The notes beneath the pieces were generated by a model. It had not been told where the DNA came from and searched no databases. It saw only the letters and a program-made list of their open reading frames with translations. 64,000 nt of DNA from an uncultured Pelagibacteraceae bacterium (GTDB lineage Bacteria > Pseudomonadota > Alphaproteobacteria > Pelagibacterales > Pelagibacteraceae), in the NCBI GenBank assembly GCA_902552345.1, contig CACDGO010000001.1, positions 124,001-188,000 on the forward strand, given 5' to 3'. Positions 47,320-57,234 of the stretch are shown here, piece by piece (positions within the stretch are counted from its first letter, which is position 1; each line of letters starts with the position of its first letter). The translations under genes and the position numbers were made by a program.

Positions 47320-48110
47320 TGTCAGCAGAAAAACCAAAACACGATTACCATTTAGTTGAGCCAAGTCCTTGGCCGATCTATGTTTCATTCGCAACTTTAG
47401 TCTTAGCTTTTGGAGCAGTTTATTACTTTCACTCTAAAGCCCTTTGGTTATTATTGATTGGTTTTGCTTTAGTTGTTTATGGTGCATTTATGTGGTGGAG
47501 AGATGTTATAGAAGAAGCAGAACATCAAGGTCACCATACGCCTGTAGTTCAAATTGGACATAGGTATGGTATGACACTATTTATTGCATCTGAAGTTATG
47601 TTTTTTGTTGCATGGTTCTGGGCTTTCTTTAACGCGAGTTTATTTCCACCAGACTCTATAGGAGGTATATGGCCTCCAGCAGATATTAAAACTTTTGATC
47701 CTTGGGATATACCATTAATTAATACTTTAATTTTATTGTTATCAGGAACTACCGTCACTTGGGCTCATCATTCAATGTTAGAAAATGACAGAAAAGGATT
47801 AGTAAATGGTTTGATCGCAACAGTATTTTTAGGATTTATATTTTCTTGTTTTCAAGCTTACGAATATCATCATGCAACATTTACTTTAGATGGTGGAATT
47901 TATGGTTCCACATTTTATATGTCGACTGGTTTTCATGGCTTTCATGTAATTGTCGGAACAGTTTTTCTTGCAGTTTGTTTGTTTCGATCAATGAGAGGTC
48001 ACTCGACGCCTCAACACCATTTTGGATTTGAAGCAGCAGCCTGGTACTGGCATTTTGTTGACGTAGTTTGGTTATTCTTATTTGCTGCGATCTATATTTG
48101 GGGAAGCTAA
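47319..48110 (+). CDS. coxC: Cytochrome c oxidase subunit III
   Basis: This 263-residue membrane subunit has seven hydrophobic helices. The start KHDYHLVEPSPWPIY, the WWRDVIEEAEHQGHHTP loop, EVMFFVAWFWAFFNASLFP, and STGFHGFHVIVGT with the final AAWYWHFVDVVWLFLF are all characteristic. It stabilises proton uptake in subunit I. Surf1 follows after seven bases. Confidence 0.97.
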   Translation: MSAEKPKHDYHLVEPSPWPIYVSFATLVLAFGAVYYFHSKALWLLLIGFALVVYGAFMWWRDVIEEAEHQGHHTPVVQIGHRYGMTLFIASEVMFFVAWFWAFFNASLFPPDSIGGIWPPADIKTFDPWDIPLINTLILLLSGTTVTWAHHSMLENDRKGLVNGLIATVFLGFIFSCFQAYEYHHATFTLDGGIYGSTFYMSTGFHGFHVIVGTVFLAVCLFRSMRGHSTPQHHFGFEAAAWYWHFVDVVWLFLFAAIYIWGS

Positions 48111-48117
48111 TCTCAAA

Positions 48118-48780
48118 TTGAAAAGAGCATTTTTATTTCAACTATTCGTAATTTTTTTTGTAACAGTGTTTTGTGCTTTAGGAACTTGGCAACTTTATAG
48201 ATTGCAATGGAAGCTAGAATTAATAAGCGAAATTACTTTTGGATTAGACTCTAAACCAATTGAGTTCTCTAATTCAATTAAGAAAAATTATCAGAGAGTA
48301 AGCGCTAAAGGAAAATTTAATTTTAATAAGCAAATTTACCTTTATAGCTTGAACGATAGTGGAAAACCTGGATATGATGTAGTCACTCCTTTTAGGACTG
48401 ATAAAAATCAAAACGTTTTAATTAATAGAGGATGGATTAAAAAAGAACTAAAAGATAACGCAAGCATAAACTTCAAAGCAGAAACTGATAAAGAAATAAT
48501 TGGCCTTTTAAGAGAAATTTATGAACCAAGTATATTTAAACCAGATAATGATATTTCAAATAATATTTGGTTTTCATTAAATTTAGAAGATTTAAAAGTG
48601 GCTACTGGAGAGCAATTTAATGAGTTTGTAATTTTTTTAGAGGATGATAAGGCCAAGACACCACTTCCTAAAAAGATAAGTATTGATGTGCCAAATAATC
48701 ACCTTAAATATGCTATAACATGGTATGCAATATCAATCTCTATAATTTTTTATTATTTATATTTTAGAAGAAAAAAATGA
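48118..48780 (+). CDS. Surf1 family oxidase assembly protein
   Basis: This is 220 residues from TTG 48118; a longer frame to 48082 would run through the coxC stop region and is less likely. It has membrane helices at each end (LFQLFVIFFVTVFCALGTWQL and YAITWYAISISIIFYYLYF) and a periplasmic domain with INRGWIKKELK and KPGYDVVTPF. Surf1 helps insert haem A into subunit I. It overlaps the thrC start by four bases, showing oxidase and threonine genes share a transcript. Confidence 0.9.
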   Translation: MKRAFLFQLFVIFFVTVFCALGTWQLYRLQWKLELISEITFGLDSKPIEFSNSIKKNYQRVSAKGKFNFNKQIYLYSLNDSGKPGYDVVTPFRTDKNQNVLINRGWIKKELKDNASINFKAETDKEIIGLLREIYEPSIFKPDNDISNNIWFSLNLEDLKVATGEQFNEFVIFLEDDKAKTPLPKKISIDVPNNHLKYAITWYAISISIIFYYLYFRRKK

Positions 48781-50153
48781 ATTATTTTAGCACTAGAGAT
48801 AAATCTTTAGAATTTAATTTTAAAGATATTTTTTTAAGAGGACTTGCACCAGGCGGAGGGTTATTTTTGCCTGCTGAAATGAAGAAGTATAATCAAGAAG
48901 AACTTAATAATTTAAGTCAACTAAATTATAACGAACTTGCTACAGAAATTATCTTTAATTTCTGTTCAGGTGAAATTAAAAAGGAAGAACTTAGCTCATT
49001 GATACAAAAATCTTATAGTAGTTTTAAAGATAAAGAAGTCGTAAATATAAAAAAAATTGGAAATATAAATCTTCTCGAACTTTATCATGGACCCACTTTA
49101 GCTTTTAAAGATATTGCAATGCAGGTAATTGGCAATATGTATGACCATTTAGAAGTCGCTAAAGATAAAACTGTAAATGTCGTAGTTGCTACATCAGGAG
49201 ATACTGGTTCAGCGGCTATAGCTGCATTAAGCAACAGAAAAAATATAAACCTTTTTGTACTGCATCCACATAATAAGATTTCAAATATTCAAAGAAAAAT
49301 AATGACAACAATTGGTGGACCTAATATTTATAATATAGCTATTGAGGGTTCATTTGATGATTGTCAAAAAATTGTAAAAGAGCTTTTTAATGAAAATAGT
49401 TTTAGATCAAAAATAAATATGTCAGGCGTAAATTCTATCAATTGGGCGAGAATTGTTTGTCAAATTGTTTATTATTTTTATTCTTTCTTTAGATTAAAAA
49501 AAAATAATATAAGCTTTTCAGTACCAACGGGTAATTTTGGAGATATCTATGCTGGATACGTTGCAAAAAAAATGGGTTTACCAATTAATAAACTAATAGT
49601 TGCTACAAATAAAAATGATATTTTACAAAGAGTTATTAATACAGGTGAATATAAACCTGATAAAGTGAAAGCAACCATTACACCAAGTATGGATATACAA
49701 GTGGCCAGTAATTTTGAGAGGCTGCTTTATTATATATTAGATGAAAGCGATAGTAAGGTAGGGTCTTTAATGAATGATTTATCATCAAAAAGTTTATTCA
49801 ATTTAGACAAAAAAGAAATCGATAAAATTAAAAAGGATTTTGAAGCAGTAAAAGTTACAGATGAAGAGACGGTATCTATAATTAATAAAATTTATAAAGA
49901 GCATCAATTTATAATTGATCCTCATACTGCTACTGGAGTAGGAGCAGCAAAAAGTTTTAAAAATTTAGGAGAAATAGTCGTTCTTGGTACTGCTCATCCT
50001 TACAAGTTTAACGATACTATTAAAAAAGCTATAGGAAAAAATTTAGATTCACCTAAGCATTTAAAGTTGAATGTAGATAAAAAGGAAACATTTGATATTA
50101 TTGGTAATTCAAATTCAGAAGTTAAAAATTATATTTTGGGCAAAATACAATGA
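48777..50153 (+). CDS. thrC: Threonine synthase
   Basis: This 458-residue pyridoxal-phosphate enzyme makes threonine from phosphohomoserine. The start (YFSTRDKSLEFNFKDIFLRG), the cofactor lysine in HGPTLAFKDIAMQ, VVATSGDTGSAAIAAL, and FSVPTGNFGDIYAGYVAKKMG are characteristic of the longer, proteobacterial-type enzyme. It comes after the oxidase operon as in many alphaproteobacteria. The homoserine kinase gene thrB is close by on the opposite strand (51050-52018). Confidence 0.96.
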   Translation: MNYFSTRDKSLEFNFKDIFLRGLAPGGGLFLPAEMKKYNQEELNNLSQLNYNELATEIIFNFCSGEIKKEELSSLIQKSYSSFKDKEVVNIKKIGNINLLELYHGPTLAFKDIAMQVIGNMYDHLEVAKDKTVNVVVATSGDTGSAAIAALSNRKNINLFVLHPHNKISNIQRKIMTTIGGPNIYNIAIEGSFDDCQKIVKELFNENSFRSKINMSGVNSINWARIVCQIVYYFYSFFRLKKNNISFSVPTGNFGDIYAGYVAKKMGLPINKLIVATNKNDILQRVINTGEYKPDKVKATITPSMDIQVASNFERLLYYILDESDSKVGSLMNDLSSKSLFNLDKKEIDKIKKDFEAVKVTDEETVSIINKIYKEHQFIIDPHTATGVGAAKSFKNLGEIVVLGTAHPYKFNDTIKKAIGKNLDSPKHLKLNVDKKETFDIIGNSNSEVKNYILGKIQ

Positions 50154-50635
50154 GAATAAAAATAGGAGATAAATTACCTAACTCCGAATTATTTTATCTT
50201 GATCAAAATAATGATATAAAAAAAATTGATATATTGGATCTTTGTAAAGGCAAGACTATCATTTTAGGAATGCCTGGTGCTTTTACAAAAACTTGCTCAG
50301 CTCTTCATCTTCCTGGGTATATTAAAAATTACGACTTAGCTACTCAAAAAGGAATTACAAAAATTATATGTATCGCTGTAAATGATCCCAATGTAATGAA
50401 GGCTTGGGGTGAAAACCAAAATGCTGGTAGTAAAATTTTTATGGCTGGTGATCCCTTCCTTAAATTTACAAAAGCTATAGGTGCAGAAGTAGATAAATCT
50501 GAAAAAGGGTTAGGTATAAGATCTAACCGTTACACTATGTTAGTTGAGAATGGTGAAGTTAAAAAAGTAGAGGAAGAAAAAGAGACAGCTACCTGCGAAC
50601 TATCTTCAGCTGAAAGCTTTTTAAAATCTATTTAG
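50150..50635 (+). CDS. Peroxiredoxin, Prx5-like
   Basis: This 161-residue thioredoxin-fold peroxidase has the peroxidatic cysteine in GMPGAFTKTCSALHLPGY, and NDPNVMKAWGENQNA, FMAGDPFLKFTKAIGAEVD, typical of the Prx5/redoxin group. It reduces hydrogen peroxide and organic peroxides, probably with glutathione/glutaredoxin or thioredoxin. It overlaps thrC by four bases and is convergent with rnhA, overlapping it by eight. Another cysteine near the C-terminus (TATCELSS) may be the resolving one. Confidence 0.93.
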   Translation: MRIKIGDKLPNSELFYLDQNNDIKKIDILDLCKGKTIILGMPGAFTKTCSALHLPGYIKNYDLATQKGITKIICIAVNDPNVMKAWGENQNAGSKIFMAGDPFLKFTKAIGAEVDKSEKGLGIRSNRYTMLVENGEVKKVEEEKETATCELSSAESFLKSI

Positions 50636-51050
50636 TTTTCGAAACTGCCAATTCATCAACAAGATTATTATATTTGTTGCCTGCATGTGCCTTAACCCAT
50701 TTCCAAGTAATTTTATGTTTTAGACAAGCATTATCCAATTTAATCCAAAGATCTTTATTTTTAACTGGTTTCTTATTTGAACTTTTCCAATTATTAACTT
50801 TCCACTTTTTAATCCAATCAGTTATTCCATCTTTAACATATTTCGAGTCAGTAAAAATCGTAATCTCTGATTTCATTTTTATTTTTTTTAATGCCATAAT
50901 TGGAGCCATTAATTCCATCCTATTATTAGTAGTATTATTTTCACTTCCAGAAATACTTGATTGAATAGAGTCATCCAATATGATTGCCGCCCAACCCCCT
51001 TTCCCAGGATTTCCAGAGCAAGCACCATCAGTATAAATTTTTAATTTCAT
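50628..51050 (-). CDS. rnhA: Ribonuclease HI
   Basis: This 140-residue enzyme cuts RNA in RNA-DNA hybrids. The first catalytic aspartate sits in IYTDGACSGNPGKGG (residue 7), the glutamate in NNRMELMAPI, the second aspartate in IFTDSKYVKDGI, and the last in NLVDELAV, so the full active-site set is present. It is the final gene of a long minus-strand run and shares one base with thrB. Confidence 0.96.
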   Translation of the reverse strand: MKLKIYTDGACSGNPGKGGWAAIILDDSIQSSISGSENNTTNNRMELMAPIMALKKIKMKSEITIFTDSKYVKDGITDWIKKWKVNNWKSSNKKPVKNKDLWIKLDNACLKHKITWKWVKAHAGNKYNNLVDELAVSKTK

Positions 51051-52018
51051 TAAAAGAAATAATCCTCATGATTTTTTGCATTCTTATGAAATTCTAATCT
51101 TTTTAAATACTCCATTGGATCTTTGATTTTAACTATTGCTCCTTCTACCTTATTTAATGTGTCGAATACTCGAGTTAGCAAGAATCTCAAAGCAGCGCCT
51201 TGAGACAAAACTTTAATATTACTCAATTCTTCGTTAGACAATTTTCTTACAGATGTATATCCATCAATAAAATTCTTTGCTTTAGTAACGTTAAAACTTA
51301 AATTATTTTTTTGACCGTCAAAACACAAAGCGTTAAAACAAATAGCAATTTCAAACGCAAAAAAATCTTCACATGAAAAATAAAAGTCAATTACACCACT
51401 AAATTGATCTTGAATAAAAAAAATATTGTCGTGAAATAAATCTGCATGGATTATCCCTCTTGGCAGATTTTTTGGCCAATTTTTTTCAATATCATCAAGA
51501 TTTTCCTCAATTAATCTTGGCAGATCTTTATGTATATTTTCACATTTATCTTTGACTGAATTAAATAATTTTCTCCATGAATTTACGGATAGGTCATTTT
51601 GTCGTTTTAATTTTAAATTCTTTGTGAGTTCATGCATTTTAGCTATTTCAGATCCAATTGATTTACAATTAATAGGAGATAAATTTTGTTTTGCTTTTCC
51701 CTCAACAAATGAAACGATCATTAATTTTTTTTCCCTAAAATTTGTAATAGTTTCATTATGATTATTAAAAATAGGAGCAGGGCATTTAAAGCTAGCTTTA
51801 TTTAAAGATGACATTAGCTCAGAAAAAAAAGGAAGATCAGTAGATTTTACTCTTTTTTCGTAAATAGTTAATATAAACTTTTTTTTATTAACCGATAAAA
51901 AATAGTTTGTATTTTCAATACCCTCTTTAATTCCTTTGAATGAGTCCAACTTACCTAAACTATAATGAGATAAAATTTCCTCAATCTTTTTTTGATTTAA
52001 CTTTGTGTAGACAGCCAT
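51050..52018 (-). CDS. thrB: Homoserine kinase (ThrB type II)
   Basis: This 322-residue enzyme has the aminoglycoside/choline kinase fold, not the GHMP fold of E. coli ThrB. The start AVYTKLNQKKIEEILSHY, GIENTNYFLSV, and GIIHADLFHDNIFF with GVIDFYFSCEDFFAFEIA (catalytic loop and metal-binding DFG-like) are typical of this alphaproteobacterial form. It makes phosphohomoserine for ThrC. Its start shares one base with the ispH stop. Confidence 0.95.
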   Translation of the reverse strand: MAVYTKLNQKKIEEILSHYSLGKLDSFKGIKEGIENTNYFLSVNKKKFILTIYEKRVKSTDLPFFSELMSSLNKASFKCPAPIFNNHNETITNFREKKLMIVSFVEGKAKQNLSPINCKSIGSEIAKMHELTKNLKLKRQNDLSVNSWRKLFNSVKDKCENIHKDLPRLIEENLDDIEKNWPKNLPRGIIHADLFHDNIFFIQDQFSGVIDFYFSCEDFFAFEIAICFNALCFDGQKNNLSFNVTKAKNFIDGYTSVRKLSNEELSNIKVLSQGAALRFLLTRVFDTLNKVEGAIVKIKDPMEYLKRLEFHKNAKNHEDYFF

Positions 52019-52962
52019 TAATTAAGTTCTTTCGGCAATTTAAATACAACCTTTTCTTCCGCAACTATTACTTCTTCAATAGAAACATTTCTATCTTTTT
52101 TTAAACTGTTCAATAAAGTTTGAACAAGTTTTTCTGGTGCGGACGCGCCAGAAGATATCCCGATGGTTTCAGAATTTTCTATTTCATTAAAAGGAATTTC
52201 TTTTTCAGAATGCATTAAATGAGAATTATTACAACCCGCTTTTTTTGCAACTTCAACTAATCTGACAGAATTAGATGAGTTACGACTACCTACTACAAAA
52301 AACATATCACACTTGGAAGCTATCTTTTTAACAGCAGACTGTCTGTTGGTAGTTGCGTAACATATATCCTCTTTAATAGGGCCTTTAATTTTTGGAAACT
52401 TTTTTTTAAGAGCTTCAATAATTTCAGCTGTATCATCTACTGACAGGGTTGTTTGAGTAATATATGCAAGAGGTTTTTTAAAATCATTTTCTTTTAGCAG
52501 ATCAACATCATTTTTAGTCTCGATTAGTTTAATTGATCCTTTTGGAAGTTGACCCATTGTGCCAATAACTTCAGGGTGATTTTTATGTCCAATTAGCAAT
52601 ATTTCAAAACCGTTTTTATTTAATTGCTCAGACTCTCTGTGAACTTTTGAAACTAATGGACAAGTTGCATCTACAAAAGATAAATTTTTTAATTTAGCTT
52701 CCTCTGGAACTGACTTTGGCACTCCATGAGCTGAGAAAATTATAGGTCTACTCGCGTCATCTACGTCAGATAATTCATCAACGAAAATTGCGCCTTTGTC
52801 TTTTAACTCTTCAACAACCTGCTTATTATGTACTATTTCATGACGAACATATACTGGAGCTCCAAACTTGCTAATAGATTTTTCAACTATTTCAATTGCT
52901 CTTTTAACTCCGGCACAAAAACCTCTTGGTGAAGCTAAATAAATTTTAAGTTCTTTTTTCAT
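52018..52962 (-). CDS. ispH: 4-hydroxy-3-methylbut-2-enyl diphosphate reductase
   Basis: This 314-residue iron-sulphur enzyme performs the last step of the MEP isoprenoid pathway, giving IPP and DMAPP. The three cluster cysteines lie in ASPRGFCAGVKRAIE, DATCPLVSKVH and EDICYATTNRQ; the catalytic-site GHKNHPEVIGTMGQ and SNSVRLVEVA segments are also visible. It overlaps the blh gene by 17 bases. As precursor supply for carotenoids, its place next to crt-blh makes metabolic sense, although ispH-thrB-rnhA neighbourhood also occurs in bacteria without carotenoid genes. Confidence 0.96.
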   Translation of the reverse strand: MKKELKIYLASPRGFCAGVKRAIEIVEKSISKFGAPVYVRHEIVHNKQVVEELKDKGAIFVDELSDVDDASRPIIFSAHGVPKSVPEEAKLKNLSFVDATCPLVSKVHRESEQLNKNGFEILLIGHKNHPEVIGTMGQLPKGSIKLIETKNDVDLLKENDFKKPLAYITQTTLSVDDTAEIIEALKKKFPKIKGPIKEDICYATTNRQSAVKKIASKCDMFFVVGSRNSSNSVRLVEVAKKAGCNNSHLMHSEKEIPFNEIENSETIGISSGASAPEKLVQTLLNSLKKDRNVSIEEVIVAEEKVVFKLPKELN

Positions 52963-53851
52963 TTTTTTCTAAAAGATATTCTAGCAATATATGCGGAAAA
53001 GTAAGTGACGCCAAACCAATAAATATTACCTTATAAATAGCCTCATCAAGCTTATAAAAATTATTTAAAAAATATATTGCAAATAAAAATATTACTGTAG
53101 TTAAAAAAGTTAATGGGATAGCTTTAATTATAAATTTTTTGAGTCCTGGCTTGAAAGACCTATCCAACTCAAAAATAAGAGTGATCGAATGCCTAATTGA
53201 GTGAAGAAAACAAAAATAAAGAGTAAAAGCTAAAATAGGCGACAAGAATAGATTTAATATTATTAAAGAAAAGAAGTCCATGATCATGATACCTTTTAGA
53301 TTTGTATTTTCTTTTCTTGAAATATACATAGATGATAAAAAACCAAGACACAACATTCCAATTAAAAATTCATTACTAAAAAAACTTGCTTCAAAAACTT
53401 TAAAATTTAGAACCCTAAATATTTCATTAGTTTCTTCTCTCTTTAATAACAATGGAGCCATAATTACAGTTGACCCTTTTAAGAAAAATAACCACTCAGA
53501 TATAAAAAACTTTTTTCTAAAAAAAAATACTGTATCTTCTTTTCCAAAATGATAGGCGGCTACAATCAAAAATAGTAATAAAATTGTATTAGGAAAAATC
53601 AACCAAAATATTATTATCAATGATGAAATTAATACATAGGCAAGATAAAAGAATATAGTTTGTTTGTATCCAAATAATTTTAAAAGCTTTTTTCCTTTGA
53701 TATTATCTAATGCACCGTGAGAAATTCCCAAAATTAAAATTAAAAATAAGCAAAATATAACTGGTTCAAAATTGAATAATAGATAAAGAGGGCTTATCAA
53801 AATACAAAAATTAAAAAATATAATTGAGTGTTTAAAGTTAATATTTTCCAT
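52946..53851 (-). CDS. blh: Brp/Blh-family beta-carotene 15,15'-dioxygenase
   Basis: This 301-residue membrane protein has about eight hydrophobic segments and the histidine motifs of Brp/Blh enzymes: GISHGALDN, AAYHFGKEDT, and CFLHSIRHS. These histidines hold the iron that cleaves beta-carotene into two retinals. Retinal is the chromophore of proteorhodopsin, the light-driven proton pump of SAR11. It overlaps crtY by one base and ispH by 17. The rhodopsin gene itself is not in this window. Confidence 0.92.
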   Translation of the reverse strand: MENINFKHSIIFFNFCILISPLYLLFNFEPVIFCLFLILILGISHGALDNIKGKKLLKLFGYKQTIFFYLAYVLISSLIIIFWLIFPNTILLLFLIVAAYHFGKEDTVFFFRKKFFISEWLFFLKGSTVIMAPLLLKREETNEIFRVLNFKVFEASFFSNEFLIGMLCLGFLSSMYISRKENTNLKGIMIMDFFSLIILNLFLSPILAFTLYFCFLHSIRHSITLIFELDRSFKPGLKKFIIKAIPLTFLTTVIFLFAIYFLNNFYKLDEAIYKVIFIGLASLTFPHILLEYLLEKNEKRT

Positions 53852-54918
53852 TAATTAAACAATGCTTTTAAAAAAATTAATTTTGGCATTTTGCTTATAA
53901 TATTTATATCTTCAATAATATTACTTTTATTTGATAAAAATTTTATAATCGTACTTGAAGAAGTTTTAAACATATTAAAAAAAATTTTAGGCATCTTTTC
54001 GGGGTGTTTTTCTAATACTCTTAGAAATACTTTATCTAAAAATTGATATTTTTTTCCTGTGGAGAATATTTTTGCTTTATTAATATTATCTATATTATTT
54101 ACAATATACCTACTATGTTCTTGAATATTCAAAAAAGTGTAACCTGTGCTAAGCCGAGTCATCCCTCCAGCTGATCCAATATTAATTATTTTATTGTTAT
54201 TATTTAATGATGGTGAAAAGAGTGGTATAGCCCCTTTTTCGGTAAAATTTATTTTATAGTTTTTTATACCCAGATTATTCTCAATATAATTTTCTAACTG
54301 AAGGTCATAATCTCTTAGGCTCTGATCTTCTAAATCTGATAACCAAGTAGTTTCAATCAAAGCTTTATTTTTGCTGAATGGCAATGTGTAGAAAAAATGT
54401 ACATCTTTTCTCTGATCACAATTAAAATCCATTAAGTTTATGATTTCCTCATCAAAAATGTTTTTAGGTGTCTCTATCTCAATACCTTGAAAGTGTTGCC
54501 ATAAATCAGATTTATCAAGTTCTTTTTCAAAAATACTATTAAATATTATTGAATTTTCTGAATTGACCTCGTTTAAACTTCTAAAAAAACTAATATTTGA
54601 ATTTGTGTAGAGTTTAGAATTTATCTTTTTATAAAATTTTCCGCTATCAATACTTTGGTAAGGAAATTTTTTATTTGTTAATTCATTAGAGTTTTCAGCA
54701 GTATTAATTGTAAAATTATTCCAACTTTTAATTACACAATCTTCAAAATTATGATCAAATACTCTCCAGAATGACCAAGTTTTATCTCTCTTATACTCTT
54801 CACGGGTTTCAATTATTGCTAAAGTTTTCTCCTTTAACTTATTATTTATTTCAAGCTCATAGGCCAAAGATAAACCCGCGCACCCACCTCCAACAATAAT
54901 ATAATCAAATTCTTTCAT
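53851..54918 (-). CDS. crtY: Lycopene beta-cyclase (CrtY)
   Basis: This 355-residue flavoprotein has an N-terminal dinucleotide-binding motif (DYIIVGGGCAGLSLAYEL), the WSFWRVFD segment, and FFYTLPFSKNKALIETTWLS, ending with GSAGGMTRLSTGYTF, all features of the CrtY type cyclase. It closes the two ends of lycopene to make beta-carotene, the substrate of Blh. It overlaps crtB by 14 bases. Confidence 0.92.
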   Translation of the reverse strand: MKEFDYIIVGGGCAGLSLAYELEINNKLKEKTLAIIETREEYKRDKTWSFWRVFDHNFEDCVIKSWNNFTINTAENSNELTNKKFPYQSIDSGKFYKKINSKLYTNSNISFFRSLNEVNSENSIIFNSIFEKELDKSDLWQHFQGIEIETPKNIFDEEIINLMDFNCDQRKDVHFFYTLPFSKNKALIETTWLSDLEDQSLRDYDLQLENYIENNLGIKNYKINFTEKGAIPLFSPSLNNNNKIINIGSAGGMTRLSTGYTFLNIQEHSRYIVNNIDNINKAKIFSTGKKYQFLDKVFLRVLEKHPEKMPKIFFNMFKTSSSTIIKFLSNKSNIIEDINIISKMPKLIFLKALFN

Positions 54919-55753
54919 TCAAATTAATCTCTTGTTCTAAAATATTATGATTTAAATGGTTATCGTAATTTAAATTTTTTATGAACAATAATTTTATAAA
55001 GTCAATAATAGATAAAAAAGTCTGAATTACCTTTTCGAATATCGGGATATAGATTTTGCCTGCTTTATTATAATTATCTATGTTATTTTGTTTGAGAATG
55101 TAGTCACCTATTTTCCTATAGACTCGTCTAGCTACTATAACTGAAAATCTAGATTTAACTGGTATACTGCTAATAGATGTAAATGATTTTTCGTAAAACG
55201 CTTGAGACTCATTTATAATAGTACGGATTGATGAAAAATCGTGTTCAATATACTGTCTATTACGCGCTTTATCTTCACAAACATCTCTAGCAATATTAGT
55301 AAGTTGCATGGCTATACCAAGATCAATCGCGCCCCTCAGAGCCTCTTTATTTTTTACTTTCATTATTTTTGACATCATTAATCCAACTGTTCCGGCAACT
55401 CTGTAAGAATAAACAAGTAAATCTTTTTTCGAATTAATCACTACTTTTTCCTCCAAGTCTGTTTCAACTCCATCAAATAAATCTTTTACTATTTTGAAAG
55501 AAATACCCTCACTATCAATTAGTGACCACATATCTTTTATAATTTGATTATCTAGATTTTTATTCTCAAAATCTTTTTTAAATTTTGAGAAAATTTCTTT
55601 CTTTACACTTAGATTATTACCATCATCAACTATATCGTCTAATGTTCTACAGAAATTATATAAAGATGAACATTTATCTAATGTATTACTTGAAAGAAAA
55701 AAACTTGCCCAATAAAAAGATTTAGCATGTTTTTTTAATAAATTACTTTTCAT
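54905..55753 (-). CDS. crtB: Phytoene synthase
   Basis: This 282-residue squalene/phytoene synthase joins two geranylgeranyl diphosphates. The start KSFYWASFFLSS, the first aspartate motif RTLDDIVDD, and the second AMQLTNIARDVCEDKARNRQY bind the magnesium-diphosphate. CrtE (GGPP synthase) is not found beside it, so GGPP must be supplied from elsewhere. It shares one base with crtI and overlaps crtY by 14. Confidence 0.93.
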   Translation of the reverse strand: MKSNLLKKHAKSFYWASFFLSSNTLDKCSSLYNFCRTLDDIVDDGNNLSVKKEIFSKFKKDFENKNLDNQIIKDMWSLIDSEGISFKIVKDLFDGVETDLEEKVVINSKKDLLVYSYRVAGTVGLMMSKIMKVKNKEALRGAIDLGIAMQLTNIARDVCEDKARNRQYIEHDFSSIRTIINESQAFYEKSFTSISSIPVKSRFSVIVARRVYRKIGDYILKQNNIDNYNKAGKIYIPIFEKVIQTFLSIIDFIKLLFIKNLNYDNHLNHNILEQEINLNERI

Positions 55754-57219
55754 TAAAATAAATTGTCTAAAACTTTTGCTGATGATAGAACTCCGGGCAT
55801 TCCAGCGCCTGGATGTGTACCTGCACCTACAAAGTATAAATTTTTATAAATTTCAGATTGATTATGAAATCTGAAATAAGCCGACTGAGAAAACTTTGGT
55901 TGAATTGAAAATCCAGATCCATAAAGAGTTGCAAGATCTTTTTCAAAGTAGTCAGGTGTTAAATAAAAATCACTTACCACATTCTCTTTAATACCAGGTA
56001 AAACAGTTTTATCCATTTTATCTAAAACCAAATCTTTAAACTTGTTACCTTCTTTGATCCAATTAACTTTAGATAAATTATTTGGAACTGGAACCAATAC
56101 ATAAAAAGCATCCTGGCCTTCTGGAGCCATGTTCGGATCGGTTGCAGATGGTCGATGTAAATAATAACTTATGTCATCAGAAAGTATTTTCTTTTCAAAG
56201 ATTTTATCAAGATGTTTTTCATAAGTTTCTCCAAAATAGATTGTATGATGAGCAACATCTCTATATTTTTTTTTAGAGCCAAAATAATAAACAAACAATC
56301 CCATTGAATAATCCATTCTTTTCATTTTTTGCTTAAACAAAAAATCATAATCCTCTTTTGATTTTATCAAGTTGTTATATACATTTGGGGGATCAGAGTT
56401 ACAAATTACATAGTCGCTATTTATTATTTTTGAATTATTTATTTTTACACCATTAACTTTTTTGTTTTCTGTAATTATTTCAGTAACTTCAGCATTTTTT
56501 ACAATTTTAATATTTTCCTCAATCATAAGTTTTTCTAAAGCTTTGACAACGCTCCCGGTTCCTCCCATCGAGTAATGAATGCCCCATTTTTTCTCTAAAA
56601 ATAAAATCAATGTATATATAGAAGTAGTGCTAAAAGGATTTCCACCAACTAAAAGAGGGTGCATACTAAATACTCTTCTTAATTTTTCATCAGAAATATA
56701 GTTCGAAACTAAACTGTAAACAGATTTATAACTTTTTAATTTTAATAAAGATGGAATTTGTTTCATCATAAAGACCAAATTATTGAAGGGTTTGTCAGAT
56801 AAATCTGTAAAACCTTTATCAAAGATTTTTTCAGTAAAATTTACTAAATTTTTATATCCCTCATAATCAGCGGGGTTAAATTTTTTTACTTGTTCCTCCA
56901 TAGATCTGTCATCACCGTTATAATCGAATGTATCACCGTTACTGAATACAAATCTGTACCACAAATTCAAAGGTACTATTTCGACATAGTCAGAAATATC
57001 TTTATTAAATAGTGAAAATAATTCTTCAAATAGGTAAGGGGCAGTTATAACTGTTGGGCCACCGTCATAAATAAATTGATCTTTTTTAAACACTCTTGCT
57101 CGACCGCCGAGATCAGGGTGTTTTTCTACTAAAGTAACTTTATGTCCTTTAGCTCTTAATCTAAGCGCAGCAGCTAGACCTCCAAAACCTGAACCAATAA
57201 CAGTTATTTTTTTTGCCAT
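55753..57219 (-). CDS. crtI: Phytoene desaturase
   Basis: This 488-residue flavoprotein amine-oxidase-type desaturase turns phytoene into lycopene. The N-terminal FAD motif is TVIGSGFGGLAAALRLRAKG, with DGGPTVITAPYLFEELF next; the C-terminal FVGAGTHPGAGMPGVLSSAK is the CrtI hallmark. It follows atpF by 15 bases on the same strand, so the carotenoid genes may be read through from the ATP synthase operon. Four desaturation steps (lycopene) are inferred from the downstream cyclase. Confidence 0.94.
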   Translation of the reverse strand: MAKKITVIGSGFGGLAAALRLRAKGHKVTLVEKHPDLGGRARVFKKDQFIYDGGPTVITAPYLFEELFSLFNKDISDYVEIVPLNLWYRFVFSNGDTFDYNGDDRSMEEQVKKFNPADYEGYKNLVNFTEKIFDKGFTDLSDKPFNNLVFMMKQIPSLLKLKSYKSVYSLVSNYISDEKLRRVFSMHPLLVGGNPFSTTSIYTLILFLEKKWGIHYSMGGTGSVVKALEKLMIEENIKIVKNAEVTEIITENKKVNGVKINNSKIINSDYVICNSDPPNVYNNLIKSKEDYDFLFKQKMKRMDYSMGLFVYYFGSKKKYRDVAHHTIYFGETYEKHLDKIFEKKILSDDISYYLHRPSATDPNMAPEGQDAFYVLVPVPNNLSKVNWIKEGNKFKDLVLDKMDKTVLPGIKENVVSDFYLTPDYFEKDLATLYGSGFSIQPKFSQSAYFRFHNQSEIYKNLYFVGAGTHPGAGMPGVLSSAKVLDNLF

Positions 57220-57234
57220 TTTTTATGGCCTATA